A DNA stretch of 64,000 nt, from the NCBI RefSeq assembly GCF_019469425.1, contig NZ_CP048272.1, forward strand, positions 186,001 to 250,000, in the 5' to 3' direction. Each line of letters starts with the position of its first letter. Positions within the stretch are counted from its first letter, which is position 1. The stretch comes from Bifidobacterium asteroides (GTDB lineage: Bacteria > Actinomycetota > Actinomycetes > Actinomycetales > Bifidobacteriaceae). The position numbers and the translations under genes were made by a program. Shown here piece by piece: positions 30,537 to 41,200 of this stretch. The notes beneath the pieces were generated by a model that saw only the letters and a list, made by a program, of their open reading frames with translations, searched no databases and was not told where the DNA came from.

Positions 30537-31649
30537 TCAGACCATGGTCCCTTCGCAACTCTCCCGGAGCTCGACCTTCACGGGGAGTTCGGTAGAAATG
30601 GGCGGTTCCTCCGGCGAGTTCAGACGCCTGACCAGGGTGGAGACGGCGGCTCGGCCCAGATCGACCATGGGCTGACGGACCGTGGTCAGGCGGGGCTGGG
30701 AGACGGAGGCCTCCTTGATTCCGTCGAACCCGGTGACGATGACCTGATCGGGAACGCTTATACCCGCATCAGACAGGGCTCTCAGTACCCCAAGCCCCAT
30801 CTGGTCGTTGGCACACACCATGGCCTGGGGGAGGGTGCCCTGCTTGACCAGGCTGGCGGCGATCTGGTAGGCGACGGACTGGGAGAATTGTCCCCTGTAA
30901 ATTGGCGCGGCCGAGGGTTCCAGCCCTTCTGACCGCAGACCCTCACAGAACCCTTCGTATCGTTTGCCGTCGTCTGGAGAATCATCCATGCCCGCCATGT
31001 AAGCCATCCGCTCCACCTGGTGTTTCTCGAACAGGTGCCTGACCAGGGTGTACATACCCTTGCGGTTGCTCACGCGGACCAGATCGAATTCGCTTTCCTG
31101 GTTGAACGGGGCATTGGCGATCATGACAACGGGCAGGCGTTTGCGCAGGAAGGTCAGGACGCTGTCAGGCACGGACCTTGCCAGGACAATCAGGCCATCC
31201 ACCTTTTCCGACATGCTGTTGATCAGCTGGGGGATGTCGTCACCTTTCCCCCTCAGGCCGATGCTGACCATGAGGCTGAGGCCCTGCCACCAGGACTCCA
31301 GTTCGCACCCCCTTAATACCTCGTCGAAGTAGAGGGAATCCGTATTGTCTTTCTGGTCGTGGGGTGGGTCGACGACTATATCGGCGGCATCCTCGTTGAC
31401 CAGTTCGAAGTCGCCGATCTGGTCCAATTGGTCAATGTTGGGTAGGAAGAGGCCTATGGTGTCGGTCCGCCGGGCGGCCAGGCTCCGTGCGCTGCCGCTG
31501 GGAAGGTAGCCCAGGAGATTTATGGCCTTGAGCACGGTCTGTCTGGTCTGGGGCCTCACCCTCTCCGGGGTGCGCAGGACCCTGGAGACGGTGGCTATGG
31601 ATACGCCGGCCTCGCGGGCGACATCGTAGACGGTCGGTTTCCTTGCCAT
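30537..31649 (-). CDS. LacI family transcriptional regulator of the beta-glucan-type operon
   Basis: Predicted 370-residue repressor. Helix-turn-helix VYDVAREAGVSIATVSRVLR, hinge LPSGSARSLAARRTDTIGLF, and effector domain with TGFDGIKEASVSQPRLTTVRQ. AGGAGGG precedes the ATG at 31649. Divergent from the family-5 binding-protein gene, with two LacI operators in the shared gap. It therefore probably represses both itself and the import operon. Confidence 0.93.
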   Translation of the reverse strand: MARKPTVYDVAREAGVSIATVSRVLRTPERVRPQTRQTVLKAINLLGYLPSGSARSLAARRTDTIGLFLPNIDQLDQIGDFELVNEDAADIVVDPPHDQKDNTDSLYFDEVLRGCELESWWQGLSLMVSIGLRGKGDDIPQLINSMSEKVDGLIVLARSVPDSVLTFLRKRLPVVMIANAPFNQESEFDLVRVSNRKGMYTLVRHLFEKHQVERMAYMAGMDDSPDDGKRYEGFCEGLRSEGLEPSAAPIYRGQFSQSVAYQIAASLVKQGTLPQAMVCANDQMGLGVLRALSDAGISVPDQVIVTGFDGIKEASVSQPRLTTVRQPMVDLGRAAVSTLVRRLNSPEEPPISTELPVKVELRESCEGTMV

Positions 31650-31715
31650 CCGCTTTCCCTCCTTTCATACATCCCATACAGCATATCATTGAAACGTGCA
31701 ACCGAACACAAGATT

Positions 31716-31729
31716 TGGTAGCGTTAACA
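31716..31729 (+). promoter_or_regulatory. LacI-type operator near the regulator's own promoter
   Basis: TGGTAGCGTTAACA fits TGNNANCGNTNNCA exactly. It lies about 70 bp upstream of the divergent LacI gene and 110 bp before the second operator, allowing autoregulation or looping. Confidence 0.65.
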
Positions 31730-31812
31730 TGGATGCTTTTTATCTGAGGATAAGAGTAATCACATAAGTAAATAAAGGAAAATCTCGCTTAAAGCTCCTG
31801 ATGGAAGCTGAT

Positions 31813-31841
31813 TTGCACATTTGAATGTAAGCGCATACACT
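31813..31841 (+). promoter_or_regulatory. Promoter and operator of the family-5 transporter operon
   Basis: TTGCAC (31813-31818) and TACACT (31836-31841) are 17 bp apart. The palindromic TGTAAGCGCATACA at 31826-31839 overlaps the -10 element, so repressor binding would exclude polymerase. It lies about 140 bp before the first gene of the operon. Confidence 0.75.
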
Positions 31842-31982
31842 AGAGGCTGCGATGGTTGATCCGGCCCGGCCAAAGGATGTCGTGCCGCTCCGGGAGCCCA
31901 CCCGTGTATGCACGCGCCGACTGCACCCCGATGGCAGAGGACGGATTTGGCCCGTGAATGTCAATGCGGACAAAGGAGACAT

Positions 31983-33629
31983 ATGAGACGAAAAACAGTG
32001 GCGGTGAGGATTCTCGCAACACTGGTTGCAGGGGCCACTCTCCTGGGACTAGGGGCGTGCGGAGGCAAGCCCGGAGCAACGCAGCAGGCTGCTGCAGACA
32101 GTCAGATTCTCTTTGGCGGCGATAGCGGCAACCCAACATTCACCCGTAACTTCAACCCATTCTCGACCAGCAAGAGGATAGGTATCAACTTCATCTACGA
32201 GCCCCTCGAGGTGGTCAACAGCCTCGATGGGACCTCAACCCCCTTCCTGGCCAGCGAGCATAAGATCGTGGACCCCAAGACGGTCGAATTCCAGATTCGT
32301 GACGGAGTCAAGTGGAACGACGGCAAGCCCTTCTCGGCGCAGGACGTGGTCTTCACTTTCAACCTGGTCAAGAAGGATGCGGCCATGGACTCCCTGGGGG
32401 TCTGGCAACACATCTCCTCCCTTGAGGCCTCGGGCTCCAGGGTGACTTTCCGTTTCAAGGACAACGATGTGCCCGCGGTGTCAATCGTCAGCCAGCAGAA
32501 CATCGTCCCGGAGCACATCTGGAAGGGTGTGAAGGACCCTCTTAAGTGGACCAATGAGAACCCCGTCGGGACTGGCCCTTATAAGTTGGGCACCTTCAAG
32601 CCCAACCAGTACACCCTGACGAAGAACAAGGACTACTGGCAGGCCGGTAAGGTTGCGGCTGACACTATCGTCTTGCCCGCATCCAACAAGCAGTTGGACC
32701 TGGTCAACAAAAAGTATGACTGGGCCTACTCCTTCATCAACAACGTGGACAAGACCTGGGTGGGAGCCGACAAGCAGCACAACCACTACTGGTTCCCCCC
32801 GGGGGGCACGGTCTCCCTCTACCCCAACCTGACCAAGGTCCCTTTCAACGACGTGAACTTCCGCAAGGGCCTCAGCTATGCCCTCGACCGTGACAAGATC
32901 GCCAAGGATGCCGAGGAGGGCTATGTGGACGGTGCTACCCAGACCGGCCTCATCCTGCCCAACCATGACAAGTGGATCAATGATTCCATCCCCAACAAGG
33001 GAAAGGTTTCCCAGGATGAGGCCCAGTCTCTGGAGTACTTCGCCAAGGCCGGCTACAAGAAGCAGGGTGACCAGTTGGTGGACTCCAACGGCAAGCAGCT
33101 CGAGGTCAACATCACCGTGCCCAGCGGCTACACCGACTGGCTGCGCGGCGTGCAGACCATGCAGGGCCAACTGACCAGGCTGGGCATAGCCGTCAAGCTC
33201 GCCCAGCCCCAGCCCGCCGCATACACACAGGCGCAGAATAACGGCGACTATGACCTCCTGATCTCCTCCTTCGGAGGTACCGGCAGCGTCTTCCAGGACT
33301 ACAACGGCCTGCTCAACAGTGAATTCGCGGTTCCTGTAGGTCAGTCGGCCAACGCCAACTTCGAGCGCTACAAGAACCCTAAGGCTGATGAGCTTTTGGC
33401 CCAGCTCAAGCAGGCGGCCGACGAGAAGTCCCAGAAGGCCATAGTCGACCAGCTCCAGCAGATCGTCTACGACGATGTGCCTGTGATCGGTCTTTTCTAC
33501 GGCGGTCTCTGGGGCCTGTTCAGCACTCGGAACTACACGGGTTGGCCCAGTGAAGGCGACCCCTACACCTCACCCAGCACCTGGACCCAGTCGGTTCTCA
33601 TGGTGGTCACCCATATCAAGAAGGCCTGA
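31983..33629 (+). CDS. Family-5 solute-binding lipoprotein (oligosaccharide/oligopeptide ABC transporter)
   Basis: Predicted 548-residue lipoprotein; lipobox LGLGAC with lipidated C26. The mature region follows the DppA/OppA plan: NPFSTSKRIGINFIYEPL, FQIRDGVKWNDGKPFSAQDVVFTFNL and NFRKGLSYALDRDKIAKDA. Family-5 proteins bind peptides, but in Thermotoga and some actinobacteria they bind beta-gluco- or mannooligosaccharides. The GH94, GH1 and GH5 neighbours favour a beta-glucan oligosaccharide here. AAAGGAG precedes the ATG at 31983; the upstream ORF extension is dropped. Confidence 0.92.
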   Translation: MRRKTVAVRILATLVAGATLLGLGACGGKPGATQQAAADSQILFGGDSGNPTFTRNFNPFSTSKRIGINFIYEPLEVVNSLDGTSTPFLASEHKIVDPKTVEFQIRDGVKWNDGKPFSAQDVVFTFNLVKKDAAMDSLGVWQHISSLEASGSRVTFRFKDNDVPAVSIVSQQNIVPEHIWKGVKDPLKWTNENPVGTGPYKLGTFKPNQYTLTKNKDYWQAGKVAADTIVLPASNKQLDLVNKKYDWAYSFINNVDKTWVGADKQHNHYWFPPGGTVSLYPNLTKVPFNDVNFRKGLSYALDRDKIAKDAEEGYVDGATQTGLILPNHDKWINDSIPNKGKVSQDEAQSLEYFAKAGYKKQGDQLVDSNGKQLEVNITVPSGYTDWLRGVQTMQGQLTRLGIAVKLAQPQPAAYTQAQNNGDYDLLISSFGGTGSVFQDYNGLLNSEFAVPVGQSANANFERYKNPKADELLAQLKQAADEKSQKAIVDQLQQIVYDDVPVIGLFYGGLWGLFSTRNYTGWPSEGDPYTSPSTWTQSVLMVVTHIKKA

Positions 33630-33712
33630 GAGGCCGTGCCCATCAGGGCAGGAGGAGATCGGGCTGGCCTGCAGGGCCGCCCTCCCGCCCCTGACGGATG
33701 AAAGGTCGTCAC

Positions 33713-34693
33713 GTGCGATATTTTTTCGGGAAAATTGGTCTATTCTTCGTTACCCTTTGGGCGGCTATAACCGTCAACTTCATACTGCCCAGAATGATGC
33801 CTGGATCACCTGCCGACGCGGCCATAGCCAAATTGTCCCAGAACGGGCCGGTCACCCCTGAAGTCAGGGCCTCCATAGAGGCCCAGCTGGGCATGCCCAA
33901 AGGCAACCTGCTCAGCCAGTACTGGCAGTATCTGGGGGATGTGGTCCACCTGAACTTCGGCGTCTCGTACAGTAATTTCCCGCAGAACGTATCGGATTTG
34001 GTGGGGGCAGCCCTTCCATGGACCCTGACACTGGTGGGGCTGGTCACGATCATCTCCTTCATCACCGGTACTGCACTCGGGGCTCTGATGGCTTGGAGGC
34101 GGGGAACCGCCGTGGATGTGACGGGTACGATATCCAGCTCCTTCCTCTCGGCCTTCCCCTCCTTCTGGCTGGCTCTCATGCTCCTCTTCTTCCTCGGTTA
34201 CAAGGCCGGCCTCTTCCCGACCTCCGGCGCCTACTCGTCCACCGCGATGCCCAACTTCTCGATGGACTTCATATCTGACGCCGTGGAGCACTCCATACTG
34301 CCGGCACTGACCATCCTGCTGACCTCCCTGGGCAGCTATGTGATGGGCATGCGCAACACCATGATCAACACATTGGGTGATGACTACGTCACCTTCGCCG
34401 AAGCCAACGGCCTGCGCCAGCGGACGGTCATGCTCAAGTACGCGGCCAGGAACGCCCTCCTTCCCAATCTGACCTCCTTTGGCCTGGTCCTGGGCGGCGT
34501 GGTCGGCGGCTCCCTCTTGGTCGAGCAGGTCTTCAACTATCCAGGGGTCGGCCTCCTCCTTTACCAGGCTGTGACCAACCAGGACTATCCCCTGATGCAG
34601 GCCATCTTCCTGATGATCACCATCAGCGTGCTGGTGGCCAACTTCATCGTGGACATTCTTTACGGGGTCCTTGACCCGAGGACGAGGAGGTGA
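33713..34693 (+). CDS. ABC transporter permease (DppB/OppB type)
   Basis: Predicted 326-residue inner-membrane protein with six hydrophobic segments. The first helix is RYFFGKIGLFFVTLWAAITVNFILPRMMPGSP, typical of DppB. The ATPase-docking region is FAEANGLRQRTVMLKYAARNALLP. A GTG at 33713 is preceded by AAAGG at proper spacing; the ATG at 33698 lacks a ribosome site. It overlaps the following gene's ribosome site. Confidence 0.92.
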   Translation: MRYFFGKIGLFFVTLWAAITVNFILPRMMPGSPADAAIAKLSQNGPVTPEVRASIEAQLGMPKGNLLSQYWQYLGDVVHLNFGVSYSNFPQNVSDLVGAALPWTLTLVGLVTIISFITGTALGALMAWRRGTAVDVTGTISSSFLSAFPSFWLALMLLFFLGYKAGLFPTSGAYSSTAMPNFSMDFISDAVEHSILPALTILLTSLGSYVMGMRNTMINTLGDDYVTFAEANGLRQRTVMLKYAARNALLPNLTSFGLVLGGVVGGSLLVEQVFNYPGVGLLLYQAVTNQDYPLMQAIFLMITISVLVANFIVDILYGVLDPRTRR

Positions 34694-34698
34694 GGGCG

Positions 34699-35667
34699 AT
34701 GACGAACAGCATCGTCAGCACAGGGATGCAGACTTCCGCACAGGGGAATGGGAATGACCCTCAGGGGCCGCAGGCCCGTACCGCCAGGGGCCAGAGCCCT
34801 GTCCTTCGGGCCCTGGAGGTGATAGGCAAGGGGTTCAAGACGGTCTGGGAGGTGCCCAAGGCCAGGTTCGGCCTGGTCCTGTTGGCCCTGATCGTCTTTT
34901 CGGCCCTGTTCGCCCCTTGGCTCAGCCCCTATGACCCCAAGGCCGGGGATTTCGAGGCCAGCATCGGACCCTCCGCCCAGCACTGGCTGGGTACCACCAG
35001 CAACGGGCAGGACGTCCTCTCTCAGCTTCTGTGTGGCGGGAGGGTCTCCGTCATGGTGGCCATGGTCTCCGGCCTCCTATCCACCTGCATAGCCGTGTTG
35101 GTGGGCCTGAGCTGGGGCTACATCCGCTCCTTCGCCGGGGAGCTGGTCGGTTTCATCGTCAACCTCTTCCTGGTCGTCCCCTCCCTCCCCCTGATGATCA
35201 TCATCGCCGCCTACCTCCAGAACGGAGGCATGAGCGTGATCATACTGGTCATCGTTTTGACCGGGTGGGCCTGGGGGTCCCGGGTCCTGCGCTCGCAGAC
35301 CCAGTCCCTGCGTTCCAGGGACTTCGTCACTGCAGCGGCCTTCAGCGGGGACAGCTCTTGGCGGATCATCTTTCATGAGATCTTCCCCAACATGCTCTCC
35401 CTGATCATCAACAACTTCTTCGGTGCGGCAACCTCCGGCGCCCTGTCGGAAGCAGGCCTGGAATTCCTGGGCCTGGGCGACTCGACCACGGTCAGCTGGG
35501 GAACCATGCTCTACTGGGCCCAGAACAACAATGTGATCCTGACCGGCCAGTGGGCACTCCTGCTGGCGCCCGGTCTCATGGTCGCCCTCCTGGCGGTTTC
35601 CATGACCTTCATCAACTTCGGTGTGGACCGCCTGAGCAACCCCCGTCTGCGTGAAGGGAAGGCATGA
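34699..35667 (+). CDS. ABC transporter permease (DppC/OppC type)
   Basis: Predicted 322-residue inner-membrane permease, partner of the preceding protein. The N-terminal 40 residues are hydrophilic. LVLLALIVFSALFAPWLSPYDPKAGDF and GTTSNGQDVLSQLLCGGRVS are DppC hallmarks. The docking loop is FVTAAAFSGDSSWRIIFHEIFPNM. The ATG at 34699 lies eight bases from GAGGAGG (34684-34690). Its stop codon overlaps the ATPase start (ATGA). Confidence 0.93.
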   Translation: MTNSIVSTGMQTSAQGNGNDPQGPQARTARGQSPVLRALEVIGKGFKTVWEVPKARFGLVLLALIVFSALFAPWLSPYDPKAGDFEASIGPSAQHWLGTTSNGQDVLSQLLCGGRVSVMVAMVSGLLSTCIAVLVGLSWGYIRSFAGELVGFIVNLFLVVPSLPLMIIIAAYLQNGGMSVIILVIVLTGWAWGSRVLRSQTQSLRSRDFVTAAAFSGDSSWRIIFHEIFPNMLSLIINNFFGAATSGALSEAGLEFLGLGDSTTVSWGTMLYWAQNNNVILTGQWALLLAPGLMVALLAVSMTFINFGVDRLSNPRLREGKA

Positions 35668-37334
35668 TGGAACTGCTACGTGTCGAAAACCTGTCCGTCG
35701 AATATGACGCCCCCGGCCAGGAACCGGTCAAGGCCGTCAAGGACGTGAGTTTTTCACTGGACCAGGGCGAATTCGTGGGTCTGGTCGGGGAGTCGGGGTC
35801 GGGCAAGTCCACCTTGGGCTTCGCCGTCACGCGACTCTCCAAGCCGCCGGCCCGGATCAGCAGGGGGCGTGTGCTCTTCGGGGGCAAGGACATTACCATC
35901 CTCAGCCAGGAGGAGCTCCGCAGACAGCGGTGCGGCGGATTCGCCATGGTCCTCCAGTCGGGCATGAACGCCTTGAACCCGGTGCGGACCGTCCGCAAGC
36001 ACTTGGTGGACATCTACAAGGCCCATGGGAACGTGGGGAAGAAGGATTACGAGGCCCATTCCAAGCAGCTTGTGGAGAAGGTAGGTCTGCAGGACTCCGT
36101 TCTCGACGCCTATCCGGGCGAACTGTCGGGCGGCATGAGGCAGAGGGTCTCCATATCCCTGGCTCTGGCCTTGGAGCCCAAGCTCATGGTCTTTGACGAG
36201 CCGACCACCGCCCTGGACGTCCTGGTCCAACACGAGGTGATGGGGACCATCCGAGAGCTGCAGAGACAGGAGGGCTTCACCGCCATCCTCATCAGCCACG
36301 ATCTCGGTGTGGTCCTCGAGTCCACCCAGAGGGTTCTGGTCATGCACAACGGGCGGATCGTGGAGGATGCCCCCAGCGAGCGGATTCTGACCGATCCCCA
36401 GGCTGACTACACCAAGATGCTCCTCAGCCATTATGGTGACCCCAGAGCCGAACACGTTTCAGTACCCGGCTTGAAGCCGCGCGGTGAGGCCGCCGCCTCC
36501 GGCTCGGTTGGCGGAACCCCTTCACAGGCCGACGATGAGGAAGACATGACGGTCACGGTGACCGGCGTCTCCAAAATCTATCCTCCCCGCAAGCGGAGTG
36601 AGGATTCGGTGACCGCCGTCAACAATGTCTCCTTCACCCTCTCCCCAGGCCAGTCCTTGGCCCTGGTGGGGGCATCCGGTTCCGGCAAGTCCACGATAGC
36701 CAAAATGCTCACTGGTGTGGAAAGGCCGACCTCAGGCAACATCACCCTGGGTGGCAGGCGTGTGGATCAGATGAAGCGGCGCAAGGATCTTAGGTCCCTG
36801 CGTTCCGACATCCAGATGATCTTCCAAGATCCCTATGCGGCCCTCAACCCTCTCCACACGGTGGAGTACACGCTGACCAGGCCCATCTTCAATTACACGG
36901 ACCTGAGGGGAGGTGATGCCCGCAGGCGGATGTTGGAACTCCTGGACACGGTGGGCTTGACCCCAGTGGAACAGTATGCCGCCAAACTTCCCCACCAGTT
37001 GTCGGGAGGGCAGCGCCAGAGGGTGGTCATAGCCCGGGCGCTGGCCAGCAACCCTCACGTCCTGGTGGCCGATGAACCGGTCTCCATGCTGGACATGACT
37101 CTGCGAGCCGGAATCCTGGCCCTCCTCGACGACCTGAGGGCCCGGTTGAACGTGAGCATGCTCTACATTACCCACGACCTCCTGTCGGCTCGACTGATCA
37201 CCGATTCGATCATGGTCCTCAACAAGGGCACAGTGGTGGAGCGGGGACAGACGGCCCAGGTCCTCCAGCATCCTGAGAACGACTACACGATCAAGCTGCT
37301 CGACGCCATCCCCAGCCTGCGCACGCAGGTCTGA
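35664..37334 (+). CDS. Fused double ABC ATPase (DppD-DppF type)
   Basis: Predicted 556-residue cytoplasmic energy unit carrying two nucleotide-binding domains. The first (about 1-265) has Walker A GESGSGKST, signature LSGGMRQRV and Walker B LMVFDEPT. The second (about 295-550) has GASGSGKST, LSGGQRQRV and VLVADEPV. A linker of about 40 residues rich in Gly, Ser and Glu joins them. In many bacteria these are separate DppD and DppF genes; fused forms are common in actinobacteria. The start overlaps the permease stop codon, so it is translationally coupled. Confidence 0.95.
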   Translation: MMELLRVENLSVEYDAPGQEPVKAVKDVSFSLDQGEFVGLVGESGSGKSTLGFAVTRLSKPPARISRGRVLFGGKDITILSQEELRRQRCGGFAMVLQSGMNALNPVRTVRKHLVDIYKAHGNVGKKDYEAHSKQLVEKVGLQDSVLDAYPGELSGGMRQRVSISLALALEPKLMVFDEPTTALDVLVQHEVMGTIRELQRQEGFTAILISHDLGVVLESTQRVLVMHNGRIVEDAPSERILTDPQADYTKMLLSHYGDPRAEHVSVPGLKPRGEAAASGSVGGTPSQADDEEDMTVTVTGVSKIYPPRKRSEDSVTAVNNVSFTLSPGQSLALVGASGSGKSTIAKMLTGVERPTSGNITLGGRRVDQMKRRKDLRSLRSDIQMIFQDPYAALNPLHTVEYTLTRPIFNYTDLRGGDARRRMLELLDTVGLTPVEQYAAKLPHQLSGGQRQRVVIARALASNPHVLVADEPVSMLDMTLRAGILALLDDLRARLNVSMLYITHDLLSARLITDSIMVLNKGTVVERGQTAQVLQHPENDYTIKLLDAIPSLRTQV

Positions 37335-37358
37335 AGATGGAAAGCTACGGGAGAAACA

Positions 37359-38252
37359 ATGATATCCCACCATGTCGTGGACGGGGGCGTGCCCTTTGGG
37401 AACCTACCCCTGCCGGAGAACATCGAGGCCATGGTCATACATGCCCCCGTGGGCGACCTGACCGCCCTCCATGCCCCCAAGGGGGTAAAGGGAGCGCGGG
37501 GAGCGGCCATGATGATCCCCGGCTTCACTGGTTCCAAGGAGGACTTCTACCGGATCAGCTCCATTCTGGGAGAGGATGGTTGGGACGTCTGGTCCTATTC
37601 GCAGAGAGGGCAGGCAGACTCGGTGGCCCCTCGGGGGAGGAAGGCCTACGACAGGCGGTCCACGGCCGGTGATGCCGTGGATGTGGCCCGTATCCTGACC
37701 GAGCACACCGGGGTCAAACGGGTCCATCTCCTAGGCCACAGCTTCGGCGGGGTGGTGGCCCAGGCGGCCCTCCTGGCCGAACCTGACCTCTTTGCCAGCC
37801 TCACCCTCATGTCGTCTGGCCCCCACGGTTGGCCGGGCCGGAAGGCAGACCTGCGTCAGCGACTCTTGGACCACCCTGGCGTGGACTTGTGGAGGCTGGA
37901 CAACCCGGACAAGGCCAGCCTGCCGGACGATGAGCTGAATCCCCAAGACAGATTCCAGCGCCTTCGTGCAGAACAGACCAGCCAGGACCAGCTCGTCGGA
38001 GCCATAGACCAGCTGGCTGACCTGCATGACAGGACGGAACAGCTGGCTGCCACCGGCCTGCCCATGATGGTTTTCCATGGTGAGCACGACGACTTCTCCT
38101 GGCCCCAGGACTGGCAGGCCAGGATGGCCCGGCTGCTGGGTGCCCGCTATGAGGTGATTGCGGGTGCCGGCCATTGTCCCAACATCGACAGGCCTGAGGG
38201 GACGGCGGCCCTTCTGGACGACTTCTGGGCTTCTGTGCAGGACAGACGGTGA
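37359..38252 (+). CDS. Alpha/beta hydrolase (serine esterase-like)
   Basis: Predicted 297-residue cytoplasmic hydrolase. The nucleophile elbow GHSFGG places S128; FHGEHDDFSW and GAGHCPNID supply the candidate acid and histidine. The oxyanion region is MMIPGFTGSKEDF. It is in the middle of the transporter-GH94 operon, 24 bases after the ATPase gene. An esterase removing acetyl, feruloyl or other acyl groups from imported oligosaccharides is an inference from context; the sequence alone does not show the substrate. Confidence 0.85.
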   Translation: MISHHVVDGGVPFGNLPLPENIEAMVIHAPVGDLTALHAPKGVKGARGAAMMIPGFTGSKEDFYRISSILGEDGWDVWSYSQRGQADSVAPRGRKAYDRRSTAGDAVDVARILTEHTGVKRVHLLGHSFGGVVAQAALLAEPDLFASLTLMSSGPHGWPGRKADLRQRLLDHPGVDLWRLDNPDKASLPDDELNPQDRFQRLRAEQTSQDQLVGAIDQLADLHDRTEQLAATGLPMMVFHGEHDDFSWPQDWQARMARLLGARYEVIAGAGHCPNIDRPEGTAALLDDFWASVQDRR

Positions 38253-38279
38253 ACTTAAGCAGGAACAAGCCTGTTAGCA

Positions 38280-41200
38280 ATGAAAGCGGAGAAGATGAAC
38301 ACAGACACTCCACGCAGCAAATCTCCTGATCAGGGCGCCTACGACGGCGGGGGAGACGGGGGCCGGATGCTGCGGTCCGAAGGCATGACTGTCGAGAGGG
38401 GGGACTTCTCGGCTTTGTTCAATTTCAACGGGGACCTGACACTGATCAATGTAGGAGGCATCCAGGTCACCCAGTTCAGGCCCGGCATCCATGACCGTCC
38501 CTTGGCCGGTCTCTGGCTCCGCCGCCATCGGGAGGGGCGGATCGACCCCATTCAACTGACCGGATCAGGTTCCCGGGCCTTCTTCGATCCGGGAGCTGGC
38601 AGCCCCGCCTGGGAGGGGAGGGATCTGGGCATCCGCTGGCGGGTTCGGCTTGTTCCAAGCGCCATATCCCCTGAGCTTTCCCGGGCTCTTCCATTCGGTG
38701 ACGAAAGCGGCGGGCCTGGCAGGGGAGCGTCCTGGACCTGGGAGGTGTCGGTCACGATTGACCAGAGTGGCTCGACTGCTGGCAGTGAGAGGCAGGAATG
38801 GGATGACGCCATCTTGCCCGACGATCTGTGGGACCTGGTTTCCGCCCAGGATCTGGCCCTGGTGGAGCCGGCCATGGCTGCCGGCGCCGAGCCCTACATC
38901 TCCCAGTACGTCGCCTACCATGTGCAGGACGTCCCCAATTGTGGCAACGTCCTGTCAGCCCGGCAGACGATGGGTTGCGCCCCTCGGCTCCCCTTGTACG
39001 TTACGGGAATCTCACAGGGATGCAGGGCATTCATGACCGACGGTTACGACTTTTACGGGCTTGGTGCCCGTCTGGACGGTCAGCCTGCAGCCCTCGGCGA
39101 TGCCGACTGGGGCCAGGGGGGCGTAGACCAGTATGAGTTCGCCATGGCCTGCCTCCTCTCCCCTAGGGCGCCGTTGACCCAGGGAGGCCTCACCTGGCAG
39201 GTGTGGAACACGGCACTGTCCGATTACGGGGGTGACCTGGGCAAGGCCTGCGCCGCCTGCGCAGAGGCCTCTGAAGAAAGTCGGAGCGGGGCAGACGAGA
39301 CCGAGGCCGATGGCGGTCCGTCCACCACCGGTTACCATGGCGCCTCGCCTGCCTCTCCCGCTGCCTCACAGGCTGAGTCGGCAACCTCACTCCTTATCTC
39401 TTCCTCACTGTTGAATGGCGATCCCCTGCCTGAGGGTGAGTTCAGCCGACTGGGTGGAGGGCCCATCCTCCAGCCAGAGGCGGGCCAGACAGGCCATCTG
39501 CTCTCTTACTTCGGAGATGATGCCTGCCATGTGGTAAGCGCACGCAAGGAACTGGAGGTGGCCCGCACCCACGGGCAGATTCTCCTGTCCGGCAACCCGG
39601 ATGCCGACCCGGCACGGCCCACCATGGCCGCCACCACCTACGCCGGAGGCGTCTTCGCCTCCCAGGTGGTCCTGGGCAACACCGACATGAACCGGCTGAT
39701 TTCAGTCCAGAAGACCGGTTTGGGCCTCCTGCGCTCACGGGGGGTCCGCATCCTGGTCCAGGTGGACGGGGCCTGGCGCCTTTTGGGTGTTCCCTCGGCC
39801 TACATCATGGATCTGGGCGGATCTCGTTGGGTCTATCGTCTGGGTGATCGGACCCTGACGGTGTCCACCATCGCCCACCTGGACAGGGCCGCCATCGATA
39901 TCCATCTGGAGGCCGATGGCCCGATCCGGGCCCTGTTGACGATCAGCCTGGAGGATCCGTCCACCTGGCTTCGGAAGTTCGCTCCTGCCGATGCAACTCG
40001 GGGGATGGGGGGGTCCATTTCCTTTACCCCTGCACCGGGCAGCCCGGCGGCTGAACGTTGCCCGGAACTGAAATATGTCGTCTCATCGCCCGACGCAAGG
40101 GCCAGGGATGACGGCCCCCTTTTCGAACCAGGCGCAGGGGTCCATGCCACCGATCCGGCCATGGCCATCTTCCTGTCGAACGGGGGGCAGGCCCTGTCCG
40201 TCACCATCGCCGGATCCATGGATGGCGGCGCAAGCGAGGAAAGCACGCCCGATGCGGCCCCCGCCGCCTCCGAAAGGGAGATCCTCCATGCCCATTACCT
40301 GGCCATGACCTCCTTCATGCAGGGTCTGCATGTGGCAGGGGAGGGAAGATTCGCCGAATTCAATGTCCTTCTGCCCTGGCTGGTGCAGAACGCCCTGGTT
40401 CATTTTCTGTCACCCCATGGGCTGGAACAGTACGGCGGCGCCGCCTGGGGTACACGGGACGTCTGCCAGGGGCCCCTGGAACTGGCCCTGACCTTCGGCC
40501 ATGACGATCTGGCCAGGGCTATCCTCCTCAAGGTCTTCGCCCACCAGAACCCCGACGGCTCCCTGCCGCAGTGGTTTATGTTCGACCAGTATGCGGACCT
40601 CTACCGGCACGATTCCCACGGGGATATCCCGGTCTGGCCCCTGCTGGCGCTGGCCGAGTACGTCGAAGCGGGCGGTAGGCCGGACCTTCTGGATGAGCCT
40701 GTGGCTTTCTGGCGTGATGATGCCTTTCACCCCTCCTCTGGCCTGCCCACGGTGGCTGACCATCTCGCTCGGACGCTGGACTATATCCAGTCGCATAGAG
40801 TCCCGGGCACTGACCTCTTCTGCTATGGCGAGGGGGACTGGGACGACACCCTTCAGCCGGCCCAGGAGTCTATGAAGAGACAGATGGCCTCCACATGGAC
40901 CATCGCCCTCCTCTACCAGGCTTGCTGCGGATTGCAACCGCTCCTGGAGGCTGCCGGCCGGACCGACCTGGCCTCCCGCTTTGCCGGTGAGGCTGGCAGA
41001 ATCAAGGCCGAGTTCGCCGATAGCTTTATCTTCCAAGGGGTCCTGGCCGGATACGTCAACTTCGTCGATGGCCAACCCCGCCCGGTCATACACCCCTCGG
41101 ATGCCAGGACAGGCATACGGTACAGGTTGATTCCCATGACTCGTTCCATCATCGCCGGCCTGCTCACACCTGACCAGGCGGCGGACCATGAGAGAATCAT

